Shown: positions 50,401-62,130 of the stretch, piece after piece
How positions within the stretch are numbered: the stretch's first letter is position 1
Layout of the letters: each line of letters opens with the position of its first letter
Source: Aphelocoma coerulescens
Taxonomy: Eukaryota > Chordata > Aves > Passeriformes > Corvidae
Direction of reading: 5' to 3'
Length of the DNA stretch: 64,000 nucleotides
NCBI RefSeq assembly: GCF_041296385.1
Contig: NC_091014.1
Span: 17,521,578-17,585,577 of the forward strand
Program-made: the position numbers and the translations under genes
Notes under the pieces: generated by a model
Seen by the model: only the letters and a program-made list of their open reading frames with translations
Told to the model about the DNA's origin: nothing
The model's database searches: none

Positions 50401-51249
50401 CCACCTTTTTACCACAAGGTAGAATGAAGTAGGTTTTTCCACATACAGAATAGAAAATTAGAGCAGATTTTCCTTCTTTATAAACAATTTTTTGCATCTC
50501 ATTTCTCTTACTAATTAGAAGCCTGGATTGAGCCATTTCTCTTCCTTACACCGTATAGAAATGTTGCTCCTTTTGATATCAGGAACCAAATTCACGCTGT
50601 GTCCAGATACTTCTCCCTGCCTGGACATGGAGAGCCAAGTGCAAGTAAAAGAAACTGCCCCTGCCTGTGACTGAGAAGTGGTTATGACTGAATAACATTA
50701 AGCTATGCATTAATTACCAGTCCCTGTATTTTCAAGGTGATGTCCCAAGATATCATGGAATCAGTCTAACAGGGTATATAATTTTTTCCCATAAATTTTT
50801 ATCCAACCAACAATTGAGATGTATAATTTTAACTCCAATTTTTCACATGTTTGAGCGACCTGTAACCAATCTAGTTTAAGTACTCTTGAAAATATGTCAG
50901 TACTGCTTCCAGATGTGCCTCATGTGCCACGTGACTCATGTGGCCTAAAGCCAGTGACTCTGAAGTGTCACCTGCTGTATCAGCTAACTGACAACAGTAG
51001 CCAGATCACCCTCTAATACTGCAGAGCCATTGATAGTACAGGCTGTGAGTTTGTACACCCAAAGGACTGAGGCCTGGTAACCTTGCTGTGCCTGAACTTT
51101 TCTTGACCTACTTGCATCTTTGTTTCGCTTGGTTTAGTTATGATGGCAGTTTGTCTTATTTATCAGGTGGCAGTGGTTTTACGTTTTGTTATGTGATAAA
51201 ACTAATCTGCACACCCACAAAAGAACACAGAGGCACAGTGCAGGTGGGG

Positions 51250-52460
51250 GAGTCTATCCTGGCTGTTTCCAGTTTGCTCCCAGGTCCATCACCAGGGATC
51301 CTTTAGCCCATCAAAATCTCATCTCTACAAACCCAGAGAACAAGAATACAATGGCAGAGGTCCAAGGAACCCAAATTCAGGACTCAGACAAAGGAAACCC
51401 TGTACATGCCCCTTCCAGCAGAGCCTCAGCCCCACTGAACCAGTTGGAAACTCATTGTGAGGAGTCACTGGGACCAGATCTCCATCTCACCTTTTGAAGC
51501 AAGGGAGTTGCTGCCCAGGGGTGTGGGAAACAGTATGGGAAGCAGGGAAAGACAATGTTGGGATTGCCCAATATATATGAAGGCATGTTTAGGAGAGAAA
51601 AGGGAGAGGTTTGGGTGATTTGGGGAGAAACAAATAGAGGGAAATAAAGGGATGAGGGAAGAGTTTATTTGCATGTAAGCAAGGGATGGTCAGTATACCC
51701 TCTAGCCATTTCCTGGGCCTGATCACTGCAGTCTGCCCTGTCTCCTTGTTAAATTCCTTCAATTATTTTCAAGTAAGGGGCTCTTTACTCCATGTGCAAG
51801 TGTGTATATGGGTATGTGGTGTGAGCTGGAGTGAATGCAGGTGTGCAAGTGTAAGATCATTAGTGAAGATCAAGCTGAACGAGCCAGCAGGGAGTGTCTT
51901 GGGATTAAGGGGGGATTGTGGCTTTCTGAGGGACAGCTCTGTGTGTGAGAGCATCTGTGGCTCTGTAAGGGTGAGAGGACAGAGATGTCATCTTTGGAAC
52001 CAGAGAATCTGTGTGTGTGTGTGTGTGTGTATGTGTGATGGTCTGCACCAGCTACTGGAATAGGAGTATGGTGCTGTGACCATGGGGGTTCACATGTCCA
52101 GGTGTTAGCAGTTGGTAAGACTGGGATCTAGGGACAGGAACTGGTCTGGCTGGATGTAATAGGCCAGCTGCTTGAGGGACTCACTGTACATATACAGAGA
52201 CATGATATATATTTCTGCTGTCATATCTCCATCCTACTCAGCCAGAGGCAGGAGCAGGTTGAAACCATTGCTGCTATGTTTGTGTCCATGCTCTGAGTGT
52301 CTCTCTGTTATTTGTGTGGCCAGAAAAATATATGTATGGTGTGTACTTGTGCTCAGTGTGCATGTGCCAAGTGGGAATACCTTTTCAGGCTCATTATTTT
52401 TTAAACCTGGGGGCATGGAGCTTTCCTCTCTCAGGTTGTTGGATGTACTATGACATTTTC
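51250..52460. repeat. Unclassified G/T-rich segment, probably repeat-derived
   Basis: GC and especially G content rise sharply against the neighbours. Words such as GTGTGAG, TCTGTGG and GTGTGCAAGTG recur irregularly, and a (TG)n run lies at 52010-52030. The longest frame is 125 codons (51686-52063) and has no recognisable similarity. It could be an old LTR or retroposon of a type I cannot name. No TG...CA ends, primer-binding site or coding motif are visible, so class and strand stay open. Confidence 0.4.
52010..52030. repeat. (TG)n microsatellite
   Basis: Ten uninterrupted TG units, then TATGTGTG. Confidence 0.9.
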
Positions 52461-54521
52461 CTCTAACACTTTTGTTTATCTTTGTGTGGTTCGATCATAG
52501 TTTTATATCAATGGCAATAATAAGCAATTACTCTGTAATATAGAAATGGTGTATGAGATCAGAAGTCTGAGAACTGAAGATATAGGATGTGGCATGAAGC
52601 AATGTGGGACTGGGATGTTGAGAGATGGAGAACAGTCTTGGCACTGGGGACCCCACAGCTATAAGCAACTGATCAACACTGAGTTATAGATACACAAACA
52701 TGGAGCTGGACAAAACTGTTTTTTGGGACAATAAGGAGAACAAAGAAGTGGTATCAAACATACAGAAACATACGTAGTGAGTTTGGGGGTAATGTGGTCA
52801 GCAAACCAATGAATAATAAGACATAAAAACATGATACATAAAAACATTTAAACAAACATATCAAGTTGACTCATAGTGACCAGTGAAGGAGGAGGAAACC
52901 ATTAACATTTCATTACTCCTGGCAAAGAAGCCCAGATGTTACAGGCTTTCCATAACACCCCCCAGCCCTAGTAGATTTAACCCACCAATATTAGGACTCA
53001 GAGGAGCAGGGGAAGGGTGAGCATAATACCAGGAATAGGAGTGTGTAAAACAATTTCAACTTCATTTTTATTCTTTCTTTAACAAATACATGTCGACTAA
53101 TAATGGGTAAATTCTTAAGATTTCCATCATATGAAAAATAAATTAATGGCTTTATTTATATATAAGGTTTGCTTCCTCTGTGCAATTTACAAGATTTTGA
53201 GCATAATGTTACATATGCTGAAAGGTAGCTAACCTTTAGAAATGGATATCACCACAAATCTGGCAAAGTGTGTGGGCACACAAGACGGATATATTCTGGA
53301 ACACTGGAAGCACTGGGTGAAGAGAAGGGCAAAGAAAAGGACACAGTGATATTGCAGTGAAGTAGTCATGGAGGAAGTAAAGGGAAGAAGAAAATGCTGT
53401 GGATAGAGGGAAATGTTGCAGGAACTGTATCTGAAAGAAATCATGGTACATTAGTTCAGGGACCTTTGTCTAAAAGTTTTAAAGAGGAATTTATCAAAAA
53501 AAGCATTATATCGTTCTATGAATGCTAGTGACAGTATTCTGTTAAGTACTGTCTGACTTCTGCCAAGCTATGAAAGCTGTTCTAAAATCAATTGGATCAA
53601 TAATATAGTCTCTAAATATAAAATCCCCTCCTGTTCCTCCCTTTTCAGCTGTGAATTGGAATGCTGCTTTATATAGATGATACTTACACACAATAATGCC
53701 ACTTATATGGGTTGAAATGGACAATACCAACCTCAGTACAGAAACTGTTCCTGATCTATTTTGGATTTTGGAATTTGAAAACTTGCAATTCTAAAGTTTT
53801 AGACACAGAATACAAAATATTCTTTATTTTTTATAAGACTACTTACCAACTTCAGCTAGGCTCATCAGGAACTATTTAAGTGAAAGTAAATTAATTCAGA
53901 TCTAAACACCTGCTCAAAGGTTGCTACTGCTCTGACCAAGGTAGCTACTCAATTTGAGTGTGCTTTTTTTTTAAAGGCCAAAGAAATGTGGCTGCACTTA
54001 CTTGCAAATGCTCCTAATTCATGAGCAGTGCTAATCAGCACGTTCTTAAACCTGCTACTGTATACAGCTATAAGCTCCAAATTGGTTGGTGCTCACAGCT
54101 ACTGCCACATGTATTCAATATAAACATGAGCTCCTTTTCCTTGGCCTAACTATTGTCACACCCAAGTGAGTTGATGTCATCTAACCCAAGTAATATCAAA
54201 CCTAATATTTGCTTATTACCTCCCAAGTCTTGATTGTCACTGATGGTGATCATGTTATCCATCTGATCACAGCTAAGCCTTTTAATAAAAATGGAGCTCC
54301 CCAATCATCTTCACATCATCTGTTCTTATTTGATATGTATTGTAACATCCTCTCTTTGGTTTCACTGTGACTTAAGTTTAAATATAGAAATCTTTCTTCC
54401 TATAAACCTTTACACACTTTGGTAGCTATACTTTATTTGATGCTCTGCCTGGTTGCCACAGTTCCTACCTGTTTATTCCTAGTCATTCATCATGGTTTAT
54501 GGAAAGCATATACTCTTTCCA
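52461..54521. other. Non-coding sequence
   Basis: No element recognised. All frames are below 72 codons. Confidence 0.5.
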
Positions 54522-54650
54522 CAAGGTATATGTATGTATATATATATATATATATATAAAATGTATATATATTATTTATATATACATGTATATATATAAA
54601 AATATATGTTTTATATATATACATATAATATGTATATATATAATATAGTG
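54522..54650. repeat. AT-dinucleotide-rich tract
   Basis: About 130 bases composed almost only of A and T, mostly TA dinucleotides, interrupted by single G or C bases (TATGTATG, ACATGTATATATA). Many self-complementary words. Confidence 0.9.
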
Positions 54651-54696
54651 TTCATACTTAGGATATGATCTGATTAACCTCGTCAATTCCTAGATA

Positions 54697-54860
54697 TACT
54701 GGTTTTGACTGGGAGAGTTAATTTTCTCTTTAGGAGCTCATACTGCCAGGCTATGTTTTGGATTTGTGACTGAGGCAGTGCTGATAACATGGGATGTTTA
54801 AGCTGTTGCTCAGCAGTGCTTGCACAGTGCTAAAACTTTTTCTCACACTACCCTGCCAGC
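54697..54860 (+). mobile_element. ERV LTR fragment, plus strand
   Basis: Starts TACTGGTTTTGACTGGGAG and shares with the LTR at 1004-1571 the blocks AGAGTTAAT, GGCTATGTTTTGGATTTGTG and TTGCT(C/G)AG(C/G)AGTG. Similarity fades after about 165 bases, so only the U3 start remains. It lies 46 bases after the AT-rich tract. Confidence 0.75.
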
Positions 54861-56671
54861 ATGTACACTGGGGATGCACATGGAGTTAAGAGGAGAGACA
54901 GAGAAAGGCTGTTCAAAAAGAAGAAATCTAGAGAGGATTTGCATCTAGATTTGCACATAGACTCAGTTAGCTTCTCTGAATTTCTCTCCTGGTATTGCCA
55001 CAGGAAACAGCTATGAGATAAAAGAAGGGTTTTCAGGCTAATAAAACAAGTTAGAACCCAGTGTCTGGAAATTGAAGCCACAAAAATTTTGCATATTTTA
55101 AAGTTGAGAAATTAACTACTGGAAAAATTTGCAAAAGATCACTTGGCAGTATATTGTTTGAAATGTGAATATCAAGACTAATTGTTTCCTTACGAGATTT
55201 ATTCTCACTTGAAGTGAAATCACTGAGTGACATTTATGTAGAAGGACAGGCTAGGTAATCACAATTTTACTTATTTTAAGAGTCTGCCAAGTTCCTTTCA
55301 GTCTGTTTAAGAGATGGCTATCACATATCCTGAGCTGGTAAAAATCTGGGATCTAGGTGCATACCATTTATAAAATTTCAGACTTAAACAATAACTAGTT
55401 AGTTTTATAAATCTCAAAAAAGTTGACAAACAGTACTCAAAAAGAAGCTACTTTACAAATATTTCCAGGTCTAATAAGACATAATATAGAGATATAGTAC
55501 TGACATTTAAAGAAATCAATTAAAGAACCAAGAAATAAATGCATTTAAAGAATCAGCAGGAGAAGAACATTTTCAGACAGTTTCATAACTGCTGAATGAT
55601 ATTTAAATTTAGAGAATGTTAGGCCCAGATGGGCATGCTGTGAACTATTCATAATGTTAAATGCTATTATTCATAAAACAACAGATTTCACCCTTCCTGG
55701 ATTGAAATACATGAAATTGTTACTGGCCTATTATTGTTACTTTCATCAGTAAACCTTAAATAGGTTTAGATTTTAGCAGTTAACTGTTTATCAGCAGAGA
55801 ATTTTCCCCAATTGTTCTTCCTTTATCATGCAGTAAAGTCATAAGTGCCTAAGAATTAAGATTAGTGATCTGTGTGGGCTTGAGTTTCAAGATGTGAATA
55901 TTGTGTCATTGCTCACCCATGCCAAAGGAATGGGACACCCTGTTCCTGCATTTTTATGACACAGAGTGAACATAACCCACATGCAGGCCAAACTTCAGCA
56001 TATTTGATATAGTTGCTGCTGCTTCAAAAGACATAATTTCCTCAAAATCTGTGTGAAGTACTGTGAAATATTTATTACTGTGCACAGCTGAGTAGAACAC
56101 CAAAAATAGTGCAAGTCACTCTCACATTTTTAAATGGGGAGTGAGCACTGTTGATATACTCACACTACCTCTTTAAAAGGAAGCAAACCACAGTAAAAAT
56201 GAATCAGAAAAGTCTAGAAAAGAATTTTCTTGGAAAAGGAAGGTAGGGTGAACCAAAATGTTCTTTACCTGTATATTGCTCAAAACATAATTTTATTTAT
56301 TGTGTTAACTGCATGCACAGCTCAGAGGTCACTGATCAATTTATTAAAGCAAATAAAAACAAAAATCACTTTGTACGGGCAGGAGGTGAGGTTTGAGGGG
56401 CACTTATTTTCATTGCAGTGATGACCTAAATATCTCCAGTCTTAGCTGAAAAAAATAAACTCTTTTCATTGTAATGATTTGTGGGAGGCATGTCTGATTA
56501 GGTTTGTATCTCCATTTTCTCCTGTGGCCTCAGTTCCCAAACAGGCTGCCTGTTCAATGATTCACTGCCATCACAGAACCATAGTGCATCATAAAAAATG
56601 CAACCTGGTCAGAAAGCTGAATCCAGTTGATTGTGAAGATAGACAAACCAAAATTAGACTGCATTACACTA
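54861..56671. other. Non-coding AT-rich sequence
   Basis: No feature recognised. Frames are at most 77 codons. Confidence 0.5.
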
Positions 56672-57090
56672 CAATACTTCAGTTGGAAGGAATCTACAGC
56701 CATCTTCTTGTTCAACTGCCTGAGCAAGTCAGGGCTGACCAAAAGTTAATGTATGGTGTTAAGGGCATTGTTCTAATGCCTCTTGAATGATGGCAGGCTT
56801 GAGGCATAAACCAGCTTTTGAAGTATCCTGTGTTTGACCATCCTCTCGCTAAAGTGCTTCCTGTTGATCAGTCCAAAACTCCTTTCATACAGCTTTGAAC
56901 CATTCCTGTCACTGGATCTCAGGGAGAAGAGCACAGCATCTCCCTCTCCACCTCCCCTACTCAGGAAACTGTACAGACCAATGAGGTCACCCCTCAACAT
57001 CCTTTTCTCCAAACTAGACAAACCCAGGGTGCTCAGATGTTCCTTAGAGGATATTCCATCCAGCCCTTTCACAGCTCCAATGCCCTGATC
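56672..57090 (-). mobile_element. CR1 LINE 3' part, minus strand
   Basis: The 99-codon minus frame at 56773-57072 carries the C-terminal CR1 reverse-transcriptase block: LSSLEKRMLRGDLIGLYSFL, then GGG-rich, then RSSDRNGSKL and FSERMVKH. The plus strand left of it (TTGGAAGGAATCTACAGCC) is the reverse complement of the 3' untranslated part. The expected VLERVQ...A(T)KL block is lost at the 5' edge. The copy is about 420 bases and 5'-truncated. The frame is open only over this short stretch and encodes no functional enzyme. Confidence 0.85.
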
Positions 57091-57513
57091 CCCTCACAAA
57101 TTCAACTGATACTATCTCTCCACCTGCTCTCAAAGATATTAGTAGCTGCTTCTACTTTCCTGAGAACATTTTGTATGTAGTAGCAACTACTGTATAATTA
57201 AGGTCTTTAAGGAAACATTCATGAAGATTTTGCAATATGCAAACTTCTTACTTACATGTGGAATTTTATTTCTGCTTCTCTTCTTTTAGGTAGAAACACG
57301 TAGTTCATATTCCATATCTCTACATTAAGATTTTTTCCAGTTCTTTTCTCTTTGTATACCTTTTTTAGATCATTTCCCCAGCACGCAGAAGCACAATGGA
57401 AGGCTTGCTTATATGGAGCACTCTGTTCAATCAGGAAGTGCTTAATCAGGTCACCCATTTTATCAGGTTGTCTTTGCAGGTGTTGATGTGCACAATGATA
57501 ATGTCAATGATTA
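57091..57513. other. Non-coding sequence between CR1 and LTR
   Basis: Nothing recognised. Confidence 0.5.
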
Positions 57514-57518
57514 GAAAG
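57514..57518. repeat. Target-site duplication, left copy (GAAAG)
   Basis: GAAAG directly precedes the LTR and recurs directly after it at 58782-58786. Confidence 0.85.
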
Positions 57519-57583
57519 TGTAGTGGGTTGAACCTGAGCTGATGGACAGTCTTTTAGACTAATGACGCTTCTCACAATTTACA

Positions 57584-57590
57584 TATTTAA
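57584..57590 (+). promoter_or_regulatory. LTR TATA-like box
   Basis: TATTTAA within ACATATTTAAACCG, 65 bases from the LTR start. Confidence 0.5.
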
Positions 57591-58660
57591 ACCGCGTGGA
57601 AAGGCGGGAATATTTTTTGTTCCAGCTCGCCTGCCAGAAGGTGGAGGGGGTGGGGAGGCCTCCAAGCCTCTGGTCCCCACCGGGCCGGGCCAGGGCTCCT
57701 GCTCCCACCCCCCTTCCCAATGCCGCGGCACGGACCCTGGGTCTCTGCGGGGTGAACTATCCCAGAGCTGCAGGCAGCTAAAACCAGCCATGGACTGCCA
57801 CACAGCTGAATCCATCCGGCGCGGTTTCTTGGGACCAGTGGGTCCCTCTCCTGTCCGTGCAGGGCCGGTGGAGCCAACGGGAGCTGGCATAGCCTCCTGT
57901 CTGCAGCCAGAACACTTCGCACTGAACTGAAGACACCGTGCAGCCAGCAGCACAAAGGGAGCGAGGCTTTCTCCACCGTAAAGCCTGAACAAGGACACTC
58001 TTCAACGTGGCGGCTTCAGAGCCAGAGAGGAAGAGAAAGTGAGTCCCGTGAGATGGAGCTGAACATGGCGATGGGAGAAAAGAGGGCGGTGCCGCGATTC
58101 TCGCGCGTAGCTTAAAAAACCTTCTTGCGTGCCGTGGTAAGAAACTGTAATATCACAAACTGTTTGTCTCTTTAATGCATTTGGAGTACATGGGGAGATA
58201 GAGAATTCATGTGTGGCCTGTGAAGATTTTGAAGAGTGCCTATGCCAGGCTATATAGAAGCAGTGAGAGGCTTTTTGGAGACTTACGGTGAAGAAAACCT
58301 TTGTGTTCATGCCAAAATAACTCATCCTTAAAAAGATTAATAACCCCATGTGATAGCTCATGTTTGGCAGTGTGAAGGAGTTGTGAGATTTTTCATGGAA
58401 GAGATGTTTTACACCACGGCAGATTGTTTCTTTCTGAGCAGGTCTGCTGTTGGTGGCAGTTTGGGAACCATGTGCAGGTGAAGAAACCCCTTTTTTCCTT
58501 AAGCATAAGAAAGAGACTTTTCAAGAACTGCAGCACTGACTAACATCCCACATTCTGTTATCCTTTGTGCAAGTTGGGTAAACGGGGGAAAGTGCTGGAA
58601 AGGGTGGAGGGGGTTTGCTTTAATTTCTTGTTATTTCTCTTTACTTTTAATTCTATTAGT

Positions 58661-58666
58661 AATAAA
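58661..58666 (+). terminator. LTR polyadenylation signal AATAAA
   Basis: AATAAA in TTAGTAATAAAACTCC, followed within 50 bases by a GT-rich stretch. Confidence 0.7.
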
Positions 58667-58781
58667 ACTCCTTCTTTGTACTGCAACTGCTTAAGTTTTG
58701 TGTCTGATTTTTTTTCTCCAAATTCTTATCTCACAGAGGGGAAATGAGTAAGTAATGGATATTTTGAACCAAACCACTACA

Positions 58782-58786
58782 GAAAG
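58782..58786. repeat. Target-site duplication, right copy (GAAAG)
   Basis: Identical to 57514-57518. Confidence 0.85.
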
Positions 58787-59221
58787 AGAAGCTATAGCAT
58801 TATGTTATATTTGGCCAGTGTAATATTTTAAAGTTTAAAATATTTTATGTATCTTTATGGACTTCATATTGCTAGATGCCCCAATTAAGATGGTAAGATA
58901 AAAAAGACCTCCTGCAAGAAATGAAGACACTAGGGATGGTAGTTAATCCCCACTGCTGAAACAATGTTTTCTTCTTGGGGCTTATATGCATCAGGCTTGA
59001 TATGCCACCAGGGGGAAAAAAAATCAAAGAGGATAATTCTATATGAAAAGAAAAGCTAGATGTGGAAGAGGAACACAGTCTTGTTTAACACCAAGGACAA
59101 AAGGCTCTGAAAAATAGAGTACAAGAAATTCAAATACACTAGGATACTCAAGGGGAGGAAGAGTGACAATGTAGGACGCTCATGCAGACCCAGACACGTA
59201 AGAAGTTTTTTGTGTTAGGTT
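58787..59221. other. Non-coding sequence between LTR and CR1
   Basis: Nothing recognised. Confidence 0.5.
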
Positions 59222-61305
59222 TATGGGATCGTAGATATGACCTTGTGATAATTTAGAGCAGAAAGTCTCTGTGGATATTCTTAATTCAACCTCCTGCCCA
59301 AAACAAGGTGACCTCTGTGGTCAGATCAGGTTGCTCAGGATTTTATACCAGTGGGTCTTGAAAACCTCCGGGGAGGGACCAGGACTGTACAACTTCTCTG
59401 GTTAGCCTGCTTACAACCAGGCTTCCACCCTTTGCTTCTGCAGAAAAAGTTTGTCTTATACTCAATATCAACTTTATTTTAACTTGCAACCCTTGCATCT
59501 TATTGACCTTCCATGCACCACTGTGCAGACCCTAGCTCTCTCTATTCTATAACCTACTTATAGGACCTGGGATGGGCATCTGTTCAGTTTATCCAGTTCT
59601 TTTCAGTTTTTCTAGAAGACCTCTCTACTCCAGGCTAAGCAGGACAGGCTCCCGACTTCCACCTCCCTTGATGGCCCTTTGATGAACTTGCTACATCTTG
59701 TCAATGTCTATCTTGTATTGTGAGGCCAAAACTGGACACTGTATTCCATGTGCAGTCTAATAAATGGTGAATGGAGGAGGAAAACCTCTACCCTTGAACT
59801 ACTAGCTCTGTTCATGTTAATATAGCCCAGAAGGTTGTTGGATTTATTTTCTGCCAGGACATAGTGTTGGTTCATTTTCAACCAGCTTTCTGACAAGACC
59901 CCAGGGCCTTATTTCACAGAGCTGCTCTCCAGCTAATCTGTCCCCAGCTTCTGTCACTGTAGGGTTTCTTCCATTTCACGTGCAGGTCTGTATATTTGGC
60001 CCTGTTCAATTTCATAAAGCTCCTGTCAATCCATTCCTACAGCTCTTCAGTCAAGCCCATGGACTAGTCTCCTCGATTTGATTGCAACTCCAAAGTTGAT
60101 GAGGACACACTCCACTGCCTTTTCCAGATCATTGATAAAGATATTAAGCACAGTAGTTCCCAGGTTAGACCTCTCTGGCACTTTATTTGTCATCAGTCTC
60201 CAATATGACCACAACACAATAATGTCTGCCTTTTGAGCCTGATTGTTCTACTAGATTTTTACCCATTGGTTGTTCACTCACCAAGCCTTAGGTGTCCTAA
60301 ATCATGTGCAAGAACATGGGAGAAGGCAATGTTGAAAGTCTTGCTGAAATTTATAAAAATGACATCCCTCATTCTTCCTTCATTTATAAACCCAGTAATT
60401 TTATCACAGAGGCAATGAGGTTGGTCAGGCATGATTTACCCTTAACAACCCAGCAACCTTCTTCTCCTTCATATGCCTAGAGATGTGATCCATAAGGACT
60501 TTATGATTTTCCCAGAGACAAAATGAAATTCAATGGCCTGTAGTTCACCAGATTTTCTTTTGATCCTTTTTGAAGATGAGTGCTTTTCTTCGTTCATCAG
60601 GAATCTCCCCAGTCTCTGTTACCTGGGGAAGGCAACACAGAGCAGTTGTGCAAGGATATCAGTCAGATTTCTTAGTATCCTGACCTAAGGATGTGTATAG
60701 ATGGAGGTTTTTTTCAGGTAACACCAGTTTTGATTCTCATCCACTGCTAATTGTTCTTCCTCTTCTTCAAACTTCATTAATCACAGAGGCCTGGGAGACC
60801 CTGTTGATGAATAGTCAGGCAAAAGTGTAAGAAACAAAACTGAGTAACTCAGTCTGGTTTTCATTCATTGCCTCTAAACCACCATCCCCATTCCACATTT
60901 TTCTTTTCAGTGTTTTACTGCTAATGTAACCACAGAATATTTTCTTGTTGCTTTTTATGTTCCTTTCAGGCATCACATCTCAGTGAGGATGCTTGCTTGA
61001 CTGAAGTCCAAGGTCAATGTTCTTGCTCTTCTCTTTTATCACTCCCCTTAGCATTCTGAGCTCCACTGCTTCCAGGTCACTACAGCCAAGACTGCAATTG
61101 ATTACCGTCTCCCCAGCCAGTTATTCCTTGCTTGTGAATAGCAGAACCAGCTGTGTGTCACACAGGGCTGGTCCTCTCTGTACTTCTCCAGAAGTCTGCT
61201 TGAGTGCTTGCATCCCACAGCATTGTCATTCCAGCAAGGAAAAGAGAAATCAAACATCCCATAAGAGCCAGGGCCTGTGATACAGAGACATCCAGGAATT
61301 GTTCT
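59222..61305 (-). mobile_element. Long, old CR1 LINE, minus strand
   Basis: About 2.1 kb. The order on the plus strand follows CR1 backwards. It begins with 3' untranslated sequence (ATTCAACCTCCTGCCCAAAACAAGG). The reverse-transcriptase C-terminus follows, around 59560-59900, where the minus frame shows MSESWLKMNQH and SVQFWPHNTR, cognates of the DEKLNMS and VQFWSP motifs. Then come the FADD/palm region (60050-60180), the palm and finger part (60300-60700) and the ORF2 linker (60880-61010). Last is an endonuclease-side stretch (61015-61300) that includes the CACTACAGCCAAG and AGAGCCAGGGCCTGTGATAC words known to me from CR1. Many indels and stops make it non-functional. Compared with a CR1 from memory, some parts between these blocks are shortened. 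Confidence 0.8.
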
Positions 61306-61635
61306 CCTTTTATGCCCTTTCTAAAACACTATTGATTTAATAAATTGAATGAGAAAAGTCTGACAACAAAATAACCTTCTCATTGCTGCTGAGAGAGCAG
61401 ATGCTGAACTTCAGTGATGTCATGTGGTGAACAAGGCAGATTCTCAATGTGGAGTCCAGGGACCGCAATCCTGACAAATGCAGGCTAGGAAACTAGGTCT
61501 GTCAGCCATTTCAGCATGTGTGAGGGACTGGGAGTGCAGATCGATGGCTGTGGCCCGCACTGGGAATGAGAGCAGTTCAGAGACACAGAGCACAAGATCA
61601 GAGTCCTGGCGGAGCTGAATCTGTTGGCTTGCATT
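61306..61635. other. Non-coding sequence between two CR1 copies
   Basis: Moderate GC at 61440-61620 with a 76-codon minus frame. No family recognised. Confidence 0.45.
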
Positions 61636-62099
61636 CTTGGAGTCAAAGAGTACTAGTTTGGAAGGGCACCTCAAGTGTCATCTGGTCTAACCTTTCTTGG
61701 AAAAATCACAGTCTAGAGGAGATGGCCCAGCAGCCTGTTCAACTAAATCTTTAGTGTCCAGTGCTGTGAAATCCACCACTTCCCTGGGGAGATTATTCCA
61801 GTTTCTGATTGTTCTCATTGTGAAAAATTTTCCTATTGTGTCTGACCAGAATTTTCCCAGGAGTAACCTGTACCCATTGCCCCTCATATTTTCCATGTGA
61901 CCCCTTGTAAAAAGGGAGCTTCCATCTTTTTAGCTGCTGTTTACATACACGAACATGGTGATGAGTTCTTCCCCTAAGCCTTTTATTCTCAAGGCTGAAC
62001 GAAATCTGTTCTCAGCCTCTTTCCTCACATTGTCTGGCTTCACAGTCCTTTGATAATATTTTGTGGTCATTCTCTGGATCCTCTACAGCCTGTCCACAT

Positions 62100-62130
<31 letters not shown>

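Larger units (their letters stand above)
44769..51249. other. Non-coding AT-rich sequence without recognised transposons
   Basis: Contains an (ATAA)n tract at 45003-45022 and a 12-base duplication at 47440-47463. Frames are short and unrecognised. No LINE or LTR signal is visible. Confidence 0.45.
57519..58781 (+). mobile_element. Complete solo ERV LTR with 5-bp target duplication
   Basis: The 1,263-base element starts TGTAGTGG and ends CCACTACA, a perfect 8-base terminal inverted repeat. It is flanked by GAAAG on both sides. A TATTTAA box lies 65 bases in (57584-57590), and an AATAAA signal at 58661-58666 stands 120 bases before the end and is followed by a TTTGT/GTTTTGTG-rich stretch. Orientation is therefore plus. 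The first 600 bases are GC-rich with many CpG, unlike the surrounding DNA. The early TATA box and long GC-rich R resemble the 33540-34252 LTR in layout. No internal retroviral sequence is present. A 5-bp duplication fits several ERV classes. Frames of 119-139 codons on both strands are by-products of the GC-rich composition. Confidence 0.9.

Noticed and set aside
51686..52063. 125-codon frame rich in Cys and Val
   Set aside because: The Cys/Val content comes from the TGTGTG repeat. The segment is low complexity.
57562..58005. Open frames of 122-139 codons on both strands
   Set aside because: They lie inside the CpG-rich part of a complete LTR, so long frames are expected from low stop frequency. 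No protein similarity is recognised.
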